Source of the DNA: Vesta saturnalis
Lineage: Eukaryota > Arthropoda > Insecta > Coleoptera > Lampyridae
Assembly: GCA_036346205.1 (NCBI GenBank)
Contig: JARFJB010001910.1
Span: forward strand, 1,486,501 to 1,550,500
Reading direction: 5' to 3'
Length of the DNA stretch: 64,000 nucleotides
The position numbers were made by a program, and so were the translations under genes. Positions 33,295 through 44,549 of this stretch are shown here, in pieces. Each line of letters begins with the position of its first letter. The first letter of the stretch is position 1. The notes under the pieces are model-generated. The model was not told where the DNA came from. It did not search any database and worked only from the letters and a program-made list of their open reading frames with translations.

Positions 33295-35265
33295 CGTGTT
33301 CAGCGAGGAATGGGACAGTGCAATATCTCGAGAGCAGATGAAGATTTTTAAATTATGAAAATATTTTTGTAAATACCTTCCAAGGGCGCACATTTGTTGG
33401 CACAAATATTAGAATCAACGCCCATCACCGCCAGGTGGCGCTATCTCACTTCAATTTTTTAAATGCAATGCCCTATTTTTTATTTCATTTTTGGATTCTG
33501 TGACATATTTGTGATGACTTTTATTAAGACTCCTACCAACCTATTTTTTGTAGTTTCTGAGAAAAAAATAATCCTTGGAATTTTAGCACAAAAACGTAAT
33601 TTCAGGAAGTGCTCATAACATTTGAGTGATACAGACAAAATAGCAAATTTTATACCAAATGAAAGATAAAAGATTGTTCTTCCACAAAAATAATGCAGAT
33701 AACGCCGAAATAATGCGATACGCTGTACACTAAATTGTAAGGGACCAACTTATCACAGTCGTTGATTAAGAATCATGTGAAACATTTATCATGCCATGAA
33801 AACAAACGCGTAATGAAGTGTCTGTCAAGTTTCTGTCAGTTTACAGTTTCAGTTTTGAAAATCGTCTGTGCATCTTCAAATTCCATAATTATGTTTACGT
33901 TTTTTAACGAAGAATATTTTGATATGGTAATAATTTACGGTGAATGTAGAAAAAATGCAAGGGCTGCACAAGTATTGTATGCTGCCAGGTTTCCCGATCG
34001 ACGCCATCCCGGAAAAAATACATTTGTTCGTGTAGCAAATATTTTGAGGGAACCGGTCATTTTCCTCACCGTAAGTGCGAGAATCGCACAGAGACAGCAA
34101 CAGATGAAGCACACACCGTCGGTGTATTAACATGTGTAGCTTATAATCCTCATGTGTCTGTGAGATCTATTTCTGAAGAGTGTGCCGTATCAGTTGGTTC
34201 TGTCCTTAAAATATTAAAATCTAATAAATACAAACCATTTAAAATTCATTTGGTACATGGACTGCATGCAGGAGATCAAGATCGCAGACTTAATTTTATC
34301 ACCGGAGTTTTTATGGAACATTATGCGCAAGACCCTAATTTTCTAGGTCGTATCGTGTGGTCTGATGAAAGTAATTTTTCAAACAATGGAATCGTTAATC
34401 GCCACAATTCCCATTACTGGTCGTCAGAAAATCCTCATTGGGTAAGAGCAACCAATTTCCAAGTGAGATGGAACATAAATGTATGGTGCGGAATGATAGA
34501 TGACAAATTGATTGGCCCATATTTTTTTAATGGTACCTTAACAGGCCAACGCTATTTGGATTTTCTTGAAAATCAACTGCCTCCTTTGCTTGAAGATGTA
34601 AATGTAAATCTGCGGCAAGTGATGTACTTTCAACAGGATGGCGCACCGGCGCACAATAGCGCAATAGTGAGAAATTATCTAAGTAGAGTGTTTCCGCAAC
34701 GATGGATAGGTACAAATGGTCCCATTATGTGGCCAGCTCGTTCTCCTGACCTTAGTCCCTTAGACTACTTTCTTTGGGGACATTTAAAGAGTGTAGTGTA
34801 TGAAACACTTTCTAGAGATGTAGAGGAGTTACAAAGCAAAATTAGAATTGCTTGTGCAAACATACCACGAGAGCGGCAACTAGTGTTACATTAATTAGGC
34901 GTTATCAAACGTGTGTAGAAAATGAAGGAGAAACATTTGAACATTTAATTTAATTTGTATGCTTTCAATTAATAATATTCCAAAAATTATTTTTTTTCTC
35001 AGAAACTACAAAAGATAGGTTGGTAGGAGTCTTAATAAAAGTAATCACAAATATGCCATAGAATCCAAAAATGAAATAAAAAATAGGGCATTGCATTTAA
35101 AAAAATTGAAGTGAGATAGCGCCACCTGACGGTGATGGGCGTTGCTTCAAATCTTTGTGCCAACAAATGTGCGCCCTTGGAAGATATTTACAAAAATATT
35201 TTCATAATTTAAAAATCTTCATTCACTCTCGAGATATTGCACTGTCCCATTCCTCGCTGAACACG

Positions 35266-35268
<3 letters not shown>
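33292..35268 (+). mobile_element. DD41D Tc1/mariner transposon with about 295-bp inverted ends, copy 2
   Basis: The termini are CAGCGTGTTCAGCGAGG and its complement, CCTCGCTGAACACGCTG. The inverted repeats run 33292-33585 and 34975-35268 with very few differences. It sits between two (AT)n runs, consistent with insertion into a TA microsatellite. It is 2.0 kb and encodes a transposase with two apparent frameshifts. It is the least decayed DNA transposon in the window, judged by both arm identity and coding integrity. Confidence 0.92.
33891..34950 (+). pseudogene. DD41D Tc1/mariner transposase, nearly intact (two frameshifts)
   Basis: The frame from ATG 33891 begins MFTFFNEEYFDMVIIYGE and includes AARFPDRRHPGKNTFVRV, an N-terminal helix-turn-helix typical of the family. 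A one-base shift near 34045 moves the reading to the frame that is open from 34154 to 34894. That frame holds the second helix-turn-helix (SVRSISEECAVSVGSVLKIL), then IVWSDESNF, MYFQQDGAPAHNS and RSPDLSPLDYFLWG, so all three catalytic aspartates are present, with 41 residues between the last two. A second shift near 34870 restores the family's C-terminus (ENEGETFEHLI). About 345 residues in all, the normal length. Confidence 0.9.

Positions 35269-35270
<2 letters not shown>

Positions 35271-35324
<54 letters not shown>
35271..35324. repeat. (TA)n microsatellite right of fold-back 3
   Basis: Pure TA run next to the right terminus of the DD41D element. Confidence 0.95.
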
Positions 35325-35329
<5 letters not shown>

Positions 35330-35331
<2 letters not shown>

Positions 35332-36480
35332 ACATATATACACATCACATTTCAGAGATAACTAGCTGAAAAATTACGTAATGAAATAGTGTGGGTGTGT
35401 AGCTTGTTGATGCTTTCAGGAAAATATGCATTCTTTGGGATAGGAGGGAAAGGTTTTCATTTTTAATTCAGACATTTTAAGTAATCAAGCGTTAAACATG
35501 TAATTAAGAAAAATGCTGAAAAGCTCATGTAACAGCGCCAGTGACCTTTTCTTAATGTATGTACAACTGCAATAGTTTCGTTTTTGCTGTACTTTTGACA
35601 CACTGCCGACTTGGTATGAGATGCTTCTTTGACGAAGTAGCTAATTGATATCATTGGCATTACAGTGCTTATTATAAGAGATGATGTGTGTGTGTGTGGA
35701 ATTTATTAGGAAACGTTAAATGATTTTTAAGCTTGTTGAAAGTTTTATTAAAGAAACGTTAATGGTTACATGAGTTTTACAAAAATCAATCAATAATATT
35801 AGGGCAATTCCGTATGTCGTATTTAAACACGCTGCCTAAATGTAAAGCTATTAATTTCGTTTTTTATTCTTTAACTGTTTTACTTATACGCCAAAGGGTA
35901 ACTTCACCTTCAAGTACTAAAACAAGTACTCTAATTTTTTTGCTCTAACACACATCTAGATTATTTAGCAAACGTGGCATATCAACGGAATTCCTTTCAC
36001 AGATTGTTTACTAGATTATCAAGGGGAATAAATACAGCCTCAAAAAGGGCGTAAATTTAATATTTAGCACCACAACTTAAGCATCATGCAGTTAGATAAC
36101 TTTTTTTATTTATTCTTCAATGGATCAGTGTTATTAAATTTGTTAGTTTTATTTGTATACAAAAAAGTGCACAGTTCACACCAATTCCTATTTATTACTT
36201 ACGTAAAATATCCTTATGATAAAGGTCATAATTTTTAAATATTGATATTAAATACAGGAAGTTGTGGCGGCATTATTAATTTGTTTTTTATTTTTTTATT
36301 TTCTTTTGTATGAGTTCCAAATTTTACAAATACTAATAACCGGAATTAACGTAACTTTTTTTTTGGAGTTAGTAATTTAGTTCTTGAGATAACGTTACGA
36401 AAACTATTTAACTTAGTGCTAATCAAATCGGTGCTGTTAATTACACTAAGTGGTCTCCAGATGCTTGACTATCCGACTCG
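35330..36480. other. AT-rich stretch with no gene seen
   Basis: A minus-strand frame at 35463-35660 is not recognisable. A short GT run lies at 35683-35697. Confidence 0.5.
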
Positions 36481-36486
36481 TATATA

Positions 36487-37627
36487 CGGGGTGTCCAGAA
36501 ACTCTAGGGACAAACTTTGCGTAATGATTCTAGACCCAAAAATAAGAAAAAAAGTTCATATAAACCCAGGTCCGCAAACGCTTCGTTTAGGACCTACAGG
36601 GTGTGAAAACATTTTATTTTCCTCGGTTTTATGGCGATATTTTGCGAACACATTTGAATATGGTCCTGAAATTTGGAGCACGGGGGTTTTGTGGTCGAGA
36701 AACTTAAATATTTTATTGATTTTGATGCTGCCTGCAGAGGGGCCATCTACAGTGGTATGCTAAAAGTTAATTGCCCTTAACTTTTTTTCCACCCAGTATA
36801 TTGACGTTCCGTTTGAATTAGTTTGTTCCCTTTTCAGTTCTAAGCAAAAAAGGTATACTTGGTCGATGCCTCTCAGATCAACCGTTTTCGAGATATTGGT
36901 TGATGAACAGTTCAATTTAATTCCCTATAATCCTTATCTAATTGGAATTAAAAATCAAAGTAGCGTATGTTTGCATTTTTATTTTAACTTTGAATTTAAG
37001 AACGAAAATGAAGAAATAAATAAGAAAACTAAAAAAATAATTGTTACAAAAGGTGTTCCACATGATGACCATTTGTTTCGATACATAATCTCACTCGTTT
37101 TGATAATGAGCGGCGAATCCCTGAACATATTCCCACATTATTTCTGAAGGTATCGCAGGCATCTACAGTGGTATGCTAAAAGTTAATTGGCCTTAACTTT
37201 TTAACACCCGATATATTGACGTTGCGTTTGAATTAGTTTGTTCCCTTTTCAGTTCTAACCAAAAAAGGTATACTTGGTCGATGCCTCTCAGATCAACCGT
37301 TTTCGAGATATTGGTTGATGAACAGTTTAATTTATTTAACCAACTATCAGCTATTGAATCTCTTGCCATTTTAGCAGGCTTTGACTAAAACAAAATGACA
37401 AGTTGTTGCTTAGATATACAAATGTATTTATGACATTTGTTGTTACTCTTGTTGATACAGCGTCCCAAATTTCAAATTAACATAAAACCGAGGAAAATAA
37501 AATTTTTTTACACCCTGTAGGTCCTAAACGAAGCGTTTCCGGACCTGGGTTTATATGAACTTTTTTTCTTATTTTTGGGTCTAGAATCACTACGCAAAGT
37601 TTGTCCCTAGAGTTTCTGGACACCCTG
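36487..37627. mobile_element. Inverted-repeat element with an internal direct duplication
   Basis: Left end CGGGGTGTCCAGAAACTC and right end GAGTTTCTGGACACCCTG abut TA on both sides. Arms of about 150-165 bp match (36487-36650 and 37480-37627). Inside, a block of about 175 bp occurs twice in direct orientation, at 36745-36917 and 37154-37331 (shared phrases include CATCTACAGTGGTATGC and GGTCGATGCCTCTCAGATCA). Open frames overlying it (36416-36763 and 36866-37147) follow the repeats and show no domain, so I do not call them genes. Non-autonomous. Confidence 0.85.
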
Positions 37628-37629
37628 TA

Positions 37630-38260
37630 TATCTCCAGTTTAGCACCATTTCAGCACACCTCCAGGGATGTACTTGGACGATTTGTCTTGGAGAAAAAAG
37701 CAAATTAAGAGATAAGCTAATCGCTTCGGTCGCCTAAATAAAGGGTGTTACATCCAGACTTCATTTTAAGAATGTATACTTTAGAGCACAGAATAAAAAA
37801 AATGGTGTTGCAATACATTCTGAAACTTGATTTTGAGATTGAATAGTTCTGAGGAGTATATCTCCTCATATATTAAACTCTTATGTTAAACGTAATTTCG
37901 GTTTCGGTAACTTTGAAAAGTAATTTCGAAAAGATAAGTTCCGTTGAAATATAAAAGATTTTAAAAACTCATTGTTGAATTTTTTTAAAGCGTAAAGATG
38001 TGAAAATAATTTCGTAATCGGTTCAATAGTTTTATCAGCGGAACAAATGAATAAACATTACGGTACCAAATTTCATACATCTCCCGTACTGTCAAGATCA
38101 AGCTCTACTGATAAATAGAACAACTAATTTATTGTGGTACCATACCTTATATTTGGCACAAACGGCAAGTTTAACTAAATTAATAAATAATCAAAGCTAT
38201 GTTTTACAGCTAATACTTTAAATATACGTTTTATTTTAACTTTCTGGTGTACTACGTATA
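37630..38260. other. No gene recognised
   Basis: AT-rich DNA to the right of the inverted-repeat element. No frames, tRNAs or repeat partners noticed. Confidence 0.5.
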
Positions 38261-38761
38261 CTAAGAGAAACTATTGCAATGGAAAAAATTTTTTTAATTT
38301 TTTTCGCGGATTTCGTTTTCGTGTTCCTTGAGTCGAAAAACATCGATTTCGCGAAAAAAAAATTTCATGTATGTCTGTCTATGTGTGGCTCCGAGACTAT
38401 TTGATCGATTTTAATGAGATTTGACATGGGCCCCTATCCCTGAAAGTTATGTATAAAAATGGCTATTCGTAAAAATCTATTAATGCGAAATGAGAGTGGT
38501 TTTTTTTGGTGGTGCATTTCGAAAACCAGAGCTAGAAAATCTGTTCTTGGTGAAAACCCTAAACCCCGATCGAACAAAATTTTTTTAAAAATTTTAAATT
38601 CAAAATGGTGGCTAATATGACGATTTTAGTACATTTCGGCGCTTGCGCTGTCACTAAGAAACCATAAAAGCTACTTACAATTTGAAAATCGGAACTTGTG
38701 AATAAAATTATATGCTTTCGAACCGCTTGTAAATATTTTTGAAAAAAATAAAATGTTGCCT

Positions 38762-38810
38762 AAGGGCAATTTTAATCCCGTAATTCAGATTACGGGGTTA
38801 AAATTGCCCT
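38762..38810. repeat. Near-perfect hairpin, 22-bp stem with 4-base loop
   Basis: AGGGCAATTTTAATCCCGTA pairs with TACGGGGTTAAAATTGCCCT around a short AATTCAGATT turn; only one T/G wobble interrupts the stem. The stem is richer in G and C than its surroundings. It could be the tip of an old palindromic element or a short structured RNA, and the sequence alone cannot decide. Confidence 0.7.
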
Positions 38811-38862
38811 TTTTTTCAAAATCGATGTTCTCAAAAACGGCTGTGGTAATTTTTTTTAAATT

Positions 38863-39945
38863 TGCGTATTTTATGGTCACATATAACGAAAATATAATGA
38901 GCGTTATGAGATTTCTCTAACTTATCCGGGACCGGAGTTAGAAATTTTCAAATTTGAAAATTTCAATCCCTCATTACTATGCTTCTAATAAAAATGAAAT
39001 CTTGGAATTAAGGATTATACTCCTATAGTCGACATATATAGCTGCTAAACTGCTATAATGAAATATCTTTAGCGCTTCCAGTTTTGCCGAAAATAACAAA
39101 GAAAGTTATTTTTAAAATTTTTTTAATATTTTATATCAAAGTTTCAAAAACAAATCTAAAGTATTTTAAAGCTAATTTCTCATGCTATCCAAATATTTAA
39201 AAATATATAGTGATTTGCAAAATACAAGGTGAATAAGAAAAAAATATTTTTTGTATGTAGGTATATCTTATCATATTGCAAGTTATATCGACTGGCCTAT
39301 CAACGTATAACTTTTAAATGTACATATTTTATAGTCACATATAACGAAAATATAATGATCTTTATGAGATTTCTATCTTATTCAGGACCGGAGTTAGGAA
39401 TTTTAAAATTTAAAAATTTCAATCCCTTATAACTACGTTTCCAATAAAAAGGAAATATTGGAATGAAGGGATTACATAGTAGACATACATAGCTACTAAA
39501 CTGCTATATTAGATTATTTTTAGCGCTTCCCGTTTTGCCCAGAATGACAAAAAAAATTATTTTGGTTTTTTAAATATGTTATATCAAAGTTTCAAAAACA
39601 AATCTAGAGTATTTTAAAGTTAATTTCTCATGCTATCCAAATATGTAAAAATATACAGGGTGAATAAGAAAAAAATAATTTTATAGGTAAGTATTCATAT
39701 CAAAAATGTCTAAGGAACACGACTTTTTTTTTCATTTTTCCTCGCATGAACTTAATAAATTTTTTTGAAAGGCATACCGTTCGATTCACAAATTTCTGCT
39801 CTATAAAATAGAGTATGCGAACTCAGCAAGGAACACAGCGGCACCTCACTCCAATTAAAATTGATGAAAATACGAATGAAAAACTTCGTGTTCCTTAGAC
39901 ATTTTTGATGTGTGTATATCTTATTATATTGCAAGTTATACGCAG
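38863..39945. repeat. Tandem duplication of an about 410-460-bp unit, second copy carrying a MITE
   Basis: Copy 1 (about 38863-39290) and copy 2 (about 39321-39698 plus 39911-39945) share the blocks CACATATAACGAAAATATAA, GGACCGGAGTTAG, AGCGCTTCC-GTTTTGCC and CTCATGCTATCCAAATAT in the same order. The unit ends in a TATATCTTATNATATTGCAA block. In copy 2 that block is displaced by a 212-bp palindromic insertion. The surrounding sequence from 38280 (TTTCGTTTTCGTGTTCCTTG onward) reads like the outer part of a repetitive element I cannot name. Confidence 0.8.
39699..39910. mobile_element. Small palindromic MITE (212 bp)
   Basis: Its ends are ATCAAAAATGTCTAAGGAAC at 39699 and the exact complement ending at 39910 (24-bp perfect match including ACGA). 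Comparison with the unoccupied first copy of the tandem repeat shows where it inserted, with GTAT or GTGTAT-like sequence on both sides. No coding capacity. Confidence 0.85.
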
Positions 39946-39949
39946 TTAA

Positions 39950-42130
39950 GAATTGCTGCGGGCAACAGTTAGTTCCTTATACAAGAAAGCGTTAAGTAAT
40001 TATTTTTACATCTTTTCTGTTAGACAAACATTTTCACTAAGGGGTTTTTAAGTACTTCCGCAAAACACCAATATCAATATTTTTTTAAATTTCAAATCAG
40101 TTGTTTTCCTACAAAGGTTGTAAAAGGCAAACTATTAATTTAATTTTAAATGCACCAAGCAATAATTCATTTTATCAAATTCGAATATACTGTCAAATAA
40201 GAGCAAATCCCAATATTACGTTAATTTGAATTGTTCCACTCTGAAAATACTAAGCTCGTGTTAAATTTACTGAAGCTCAAAAATAATTTTTGAGGAAAAT
40301 TTCGAATCAACGTTCATTAAAGTCGAATCACTTTTAATGGGTGATCCGAGCACTTTCAGTTGAAATAGCTTTCTTTAACGCTAGAGAGAATGCCAGAACG
40401 ACTGGAACGCTTAAAAAGTATATTTCAACGGATCAGACCGCAACGTTTCAAAGTAAATTTCTTTTTGTATCAGGAACTCTTTCTGTGTATTTGGAGACGT
40501 TATAATTAATCGTTAAAGCTACTCGCTATATTAAGTCATCAACAAAGAATACGTCATACGTTTACTTAGTATCTGTATAGGATTGGATTAAAATAGTTAC
40601 TGCCGAAATTCAATGTATTGGTTTCTAGGAAAACATGCAGTGAGGGATGCAAACGTACGAAATGATCAATTATGTTACCTATTTATTAAATCGACTTAAT
40701 CGTGTTTGGTACCAACCGAATTTTTTTTTTAATTATTAAAATTTTCATTAATGAAAAGTATATGTTTCGGAAACTTTAACGAGGCTTGCAAATTCATTTT
40801 TTCTAGAAATAATTTTCTCGGGCCGCTTTAACACACTGAAATTAAAAAATCATTTCTATAATTGTGTTGAAAGTCGAAAGTTAAACTAGTTTGCAATGCA
40901 AATATGCAATGTTTAATTAGTGTTTAGTGAATAATAATATCCACTGTGGTGTAGTAGATGATTTGGTTATTGCTGAAGGTCAACTCATTACCTGTACTGG
41001 TACAAAAAGAATCACTTTTGATACAGTTGCTATGCAATCCAGAAATAGAAATGTTTTTTGAAATAGTCGGAAAATTTTACTATTTTAATTCTCAAAATAA
41101 ATGAATTAATGTAGAACGCGTAGACGGTTTTAATGTAACTTTCTAGTTATTTTGGAATGCTTATTTTTTGTTAATTACTAAAATGGCAGTATTCCATAAC
41201 ATTAAAAAAATTAAAATTAAAATTAAAACTTGATTTAATCATTTGAACTGTAATAATTAATCTGCAGTGTATTGATTATAAAGCTTTATAAGTACCAATT
41301 TCTTTAAAATATCAATTTTTATTTAATTTGTTCCAAATTTTGCACGCCTATGCAATTGTACAGAATTGCATTAAAACGTGTGAGATCTGATTTTGATAAT
41401 CCGCCTTTCTAAAAAAACATAAAAATATAGAAAGTAGATCGAATCTTTACCACGGTTCGAATAATTAATAACTATTATGGATGCCAAATCTTAGTAATAT
41501 TTAAAATTTCTAATTGTACAATCACACAAAATTGTTGCAAAAACATTTACAATTCTACAAAATTTCGTAGGTACTAAATAACATATTAATTTTCAATTTA
41601 TTGGTAATAGAAAGAAAAATAATTAAAAAATCATTTTCAGGAATCAAGGATAAGATAAATCATGTGAGGATTGATTGTTACGATGTCTTAATGGTCATAA
41701 ATGAAGTTCTGTCACGTTTCCATTATGAAATTTATTTGAATTGCAACACCATTTGTGATGTTTAAGATGAATAACCCTGAATAAATTTCTATTTGTTCTT
41801 GTATAACTTAGAATATTAAGTAGGTCAACACTCTTCTCATTTGTGCAAAGAAGTCTTACAGTCTTTCTTAAATAACCATAACTGAATGCATCTTAAAGCT
41901 ATTTTGCTTTGTAAAGTGTTAGTAATATGGTAAATTAAAATTTTCTTTAATGGCATAATAAAAAAAAACGGACAATTAAATTATAATAATGAACGGCATT
42001 AAAAAAGTTATTGCTTATGATGCGGATATAAACTTTAAAATAAAATAATAGTATAAACACTTGACTCAAATAATCTTTACAGCAAACAATGAAAAATACA
42101 TCAGCCGTTACTAAAACTAAAAAAATGTTC
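39950..42130. other. AT-rich stretch with no gene seen
   Basis: No frames longer than chance, no repeats with a partner in the window, no tRNA. This is one of the few long stretches without a recognisable element, and with the next two entries it is the best place to look for host regulatory or intronic DNA. Confidence 0.5.
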
Positions 42131-42134
42131 TTAC

Positions 42135-42221
42135 CGGTGGTGGTTCCGAAGAATACACCTCAGAAGGTGCATATTCAGCTTTCATAGGAATATTTGTCAT
42201 TGATTCCGGTTCCTTTTCCAT
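42135..42221 (-). CDS. Candidate host 5' coding exon (29 codons) with splice donor
   Basis: On the minus strand an ATG at 42221 opens a 29-codon frame starting MEKEPESMTNIPMKAEYAPS and ending in SSEPPP. It is followed exactly by a GTAAGA donor (from 42134) in phase 0. Its composition (charged, Pro/Ser-rich, no AT-driven Lys/Asn/Ile bias) differs from the noise frames around it and looks like a real protein N-terminus. It lies in a region free of recognisable transposons. I do not know the protein. No downstream exon is visible in the window to the left, so the intron would be long or the next exons lie among the repeats. It could still be chance. Confidence 0.35.
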
Positions 42222-42229
42222 TCTGATAC

Positions 42230-43420
42230 TAATTATATTTGATAGATTAAAATATGCACGAAAAATACGCAAGGGAAGATGTACCGCAAATTATTAACCT
42301 TCACTATGAAGATGTCCCCCAGGTATAAAGTAAAGTACGTTAATCACCGATTGCTACAACTGACTGGTGAAAGAGCTGGTAGTATTTTAGCCTTGTAGCC
42401 TCTCACTACGTCCCCTTCCATGGTAATACACACAAATCAAGCTTAGATAGGTAGAAATAAGTATAGTTCACAAAGATTGTTTTATTATTTTTTGTTATAA
42501 AGTAACTTCCTTGAATAAATGCACAACGTTTATAGTTTTGTGCACGCTTTTACTAAACAGTAAAAGGCCATCCACCGCGCTCACCGAAGAAGAAAGACAC
42601 GTAATTGACAAACTTCAAGGTTTCTTTAAGTATATAATTCTATTAAAAAATAATGAAGAGTTCAGTGTGTAAAATAAGTTAAAATTTTTATTTTTTATTA
42701 AAAACATTACGAAACTGATGTAGGCCATGGCTATTTATTTGTAATTTGTAATTTTCTACATGCAAAGTGATGAGAAAAATTTATTTATAAAAGCTTTAGA
42801 TACTAACTGTTAAATTAATTACTGTACTTTTGCTTCAACCGTAATTGTAATATGACGCTTGGCTTGTGGGTTATATCCACATCGATATTTTAACCTTCTA
42901 CGATCCTTTTACATGTACTATTTTTTGTCATGTAAGTGTTAAAGGATTTCATAACCATCAATCATTTTGAAAACTTTACGTGACTACATTAAATATATCT
43001 AGTTTGAAAGAAATTTTGCTTAGATACATGTTTCATATATTTTCAAGATAGTGTAAATTTCAACTAAAGTACGCTTATTTCTCCTGCTCGGTGTCAATTC
43101 TGAGGATGTCAACGAATCCGGATATTAGTACACGAAACATTAAATGCGAATATGACCCATTTGAAACTGTTTACCTTGAAAGTAAACGAGATATACATAA
43201 TTTGGGCAGTTTGGAAGTTTCTTTTTATCAGAATCTTGTCAACTTTATATATTTCTTACGAGAAACCCCAGTTCACGACAAAAAACCCGAGCAGTCAACA
43301 GTCACTTTAGTTTCATGAGTAAAACTTTAAAAATGAAATTCAAGGATCAGCATATCTTATCACGTTAATATGGTTGCGAATTAATTATAATTCTATATTT
43401 TTATGCCCTGGCCGCAGTAT
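42230..43420. other. Region between the two candidate exons
   Basis: Just upstream of the minus-strand exon, 42250-42430 is less AT-biased than the rest and could be promoter or 5' leader. A plus-strand 75-codon frame at 43091-43318 (CEYDPFETVYLESKRDIHNL inside) has fairly protein-like composition, but I found no convincing splice sites or family. Confidence 0.4.
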
Positions 43421-43423
43421 TCA

Positions 43424-43525
43424 ATGAAGAAGGCGATATTATTAATATTACTCATGATAGTCATGATCAATGGTAAATTAAGTAGATTCATATATTTCCA
43501 TAAAAGCATAAATGCTTGTATATAA
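43424..43525 (+). CDS. Candidate secreted-peptide start (signal peptide), unspliced 33 codons
   Basis: An ATG at 43424 opens MKKAILLILLMIVMING. Two lysines are followed by a hydrophobic run of twelve residues and a small polar end, which is the shape of a secretory signal peptide. A GTAAAT that could act as a splice donor follows the Asn codon at about 43471; without splicing the frame ends at 43523. Insect peptide and small secreted protein genes often have a first exon of just this form. The next exon was not found, and in AT-rich DNA a hydrophobic run can arise by chance. Confidence 0.3.
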   Translation: MKKAILLILLMIVMINGKLSRFIYFHKSINACI

Positions 43526-43529
43526 GCTG

Positions 43530-43964
43530 GTGAAATCTAAAATATGTTTCTTTGCACTAATTTGTCGATCAGATATCAGTTCTTAATTGTAAACGTGGGT
43601 AATTTTATTGCTTTTGGTGTATTTTATGTTTTCTAGGTAGCCGTTATATTGGGAGTAGCTGGTACATGACAATTAATCTAACCACATAAATGTCAAATTA
43701 TAGCTTAACTTTAAAGTGAATTATTTTAATAGTGGATAATTTGCAAAAAAGTACACTCAGTCACGTATGAGTTTCTCTTATTTCAAATTGTGCAACAGTA
43801 AAGTGATACGAACCTAAACTTTTACTGTCACTTTTAATTCCGGTGAGATAGAATATACCAGGGAGTAAAGGCCAACTTGTAACTTACGCCCAGGAACAAC
43901 CACTCAAGGGTGTGAAAGGTCCTGTCGCAATTTTTTGCACAGACGGATTTAAAACTATTGAAAC

Positions 43965-43966
<2 letters not shown>
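43530..43966. other. No gene seen
   Basis: AT-rich DNA, slightly less so near 43850-43930. No recognisable feature. Confidence 0.5.
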
Positions 43967-44021
<55 letters not shown>

Positions 44022-44023
44022 CA
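43967..44023. repeat. (TA)n microsatellite
   Basis: TA run with one phase break, ending at a CAGGGTGTGGCATT motif (44024) that resembles the termini of the fold-back elements. I could not find that motif's inverted partner. Confidence 0.95.
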
Positions 44024-44549
44024 GGGTGTGGCATTAGTACAACAAAGTGAATTTGGGGCTAAACTGTGCACAGTAGAAAAACATGTTTTTTACAAAAGTT
44101 GCTTGAATTTAAGCATGCTATAACCAAAACAATTTTCGCATATACAGAGTGTTCTATAACAACGGTATATAACCTGCCTTTCTTATTTTAAATCGGATGG
44201 TATAGTTTTTACTGCGGATTTCGTTTCTACTCTAAAAAGGAGAAAATATCTTTAAGACTAAAAATTAAACCGTGCGGCGCTCATCATAATTCATTTCTGT
44301 CAGTCACATGTTTATAATATGAGCGCCCCACGCTTTTATTTTTAGTCGTAAAGCTTCTTGATCACATTGTGGTGCAAATAAAAAAAATATTTTCTCCTTT
44401 TTAGTGCATTTTCTACGTGTAAATAAAAGCGCCCTTTTTAAAAAAAGTGTCTTTTTTCATAGTATTATTTTTACATCTATTAAAAGTTTGTTTTATGAAA
44501 GTACATTCTCACTCACATACGTAATACAAAAGTCAATACATTTTACCAT

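Noticed and set aside
36416..37147. Two plus-strand frames across the inverted-repeat element
   Set aside because: Their boundaries follow the inverted and direct repeats, and the protein content is repeat sequence with no domain.
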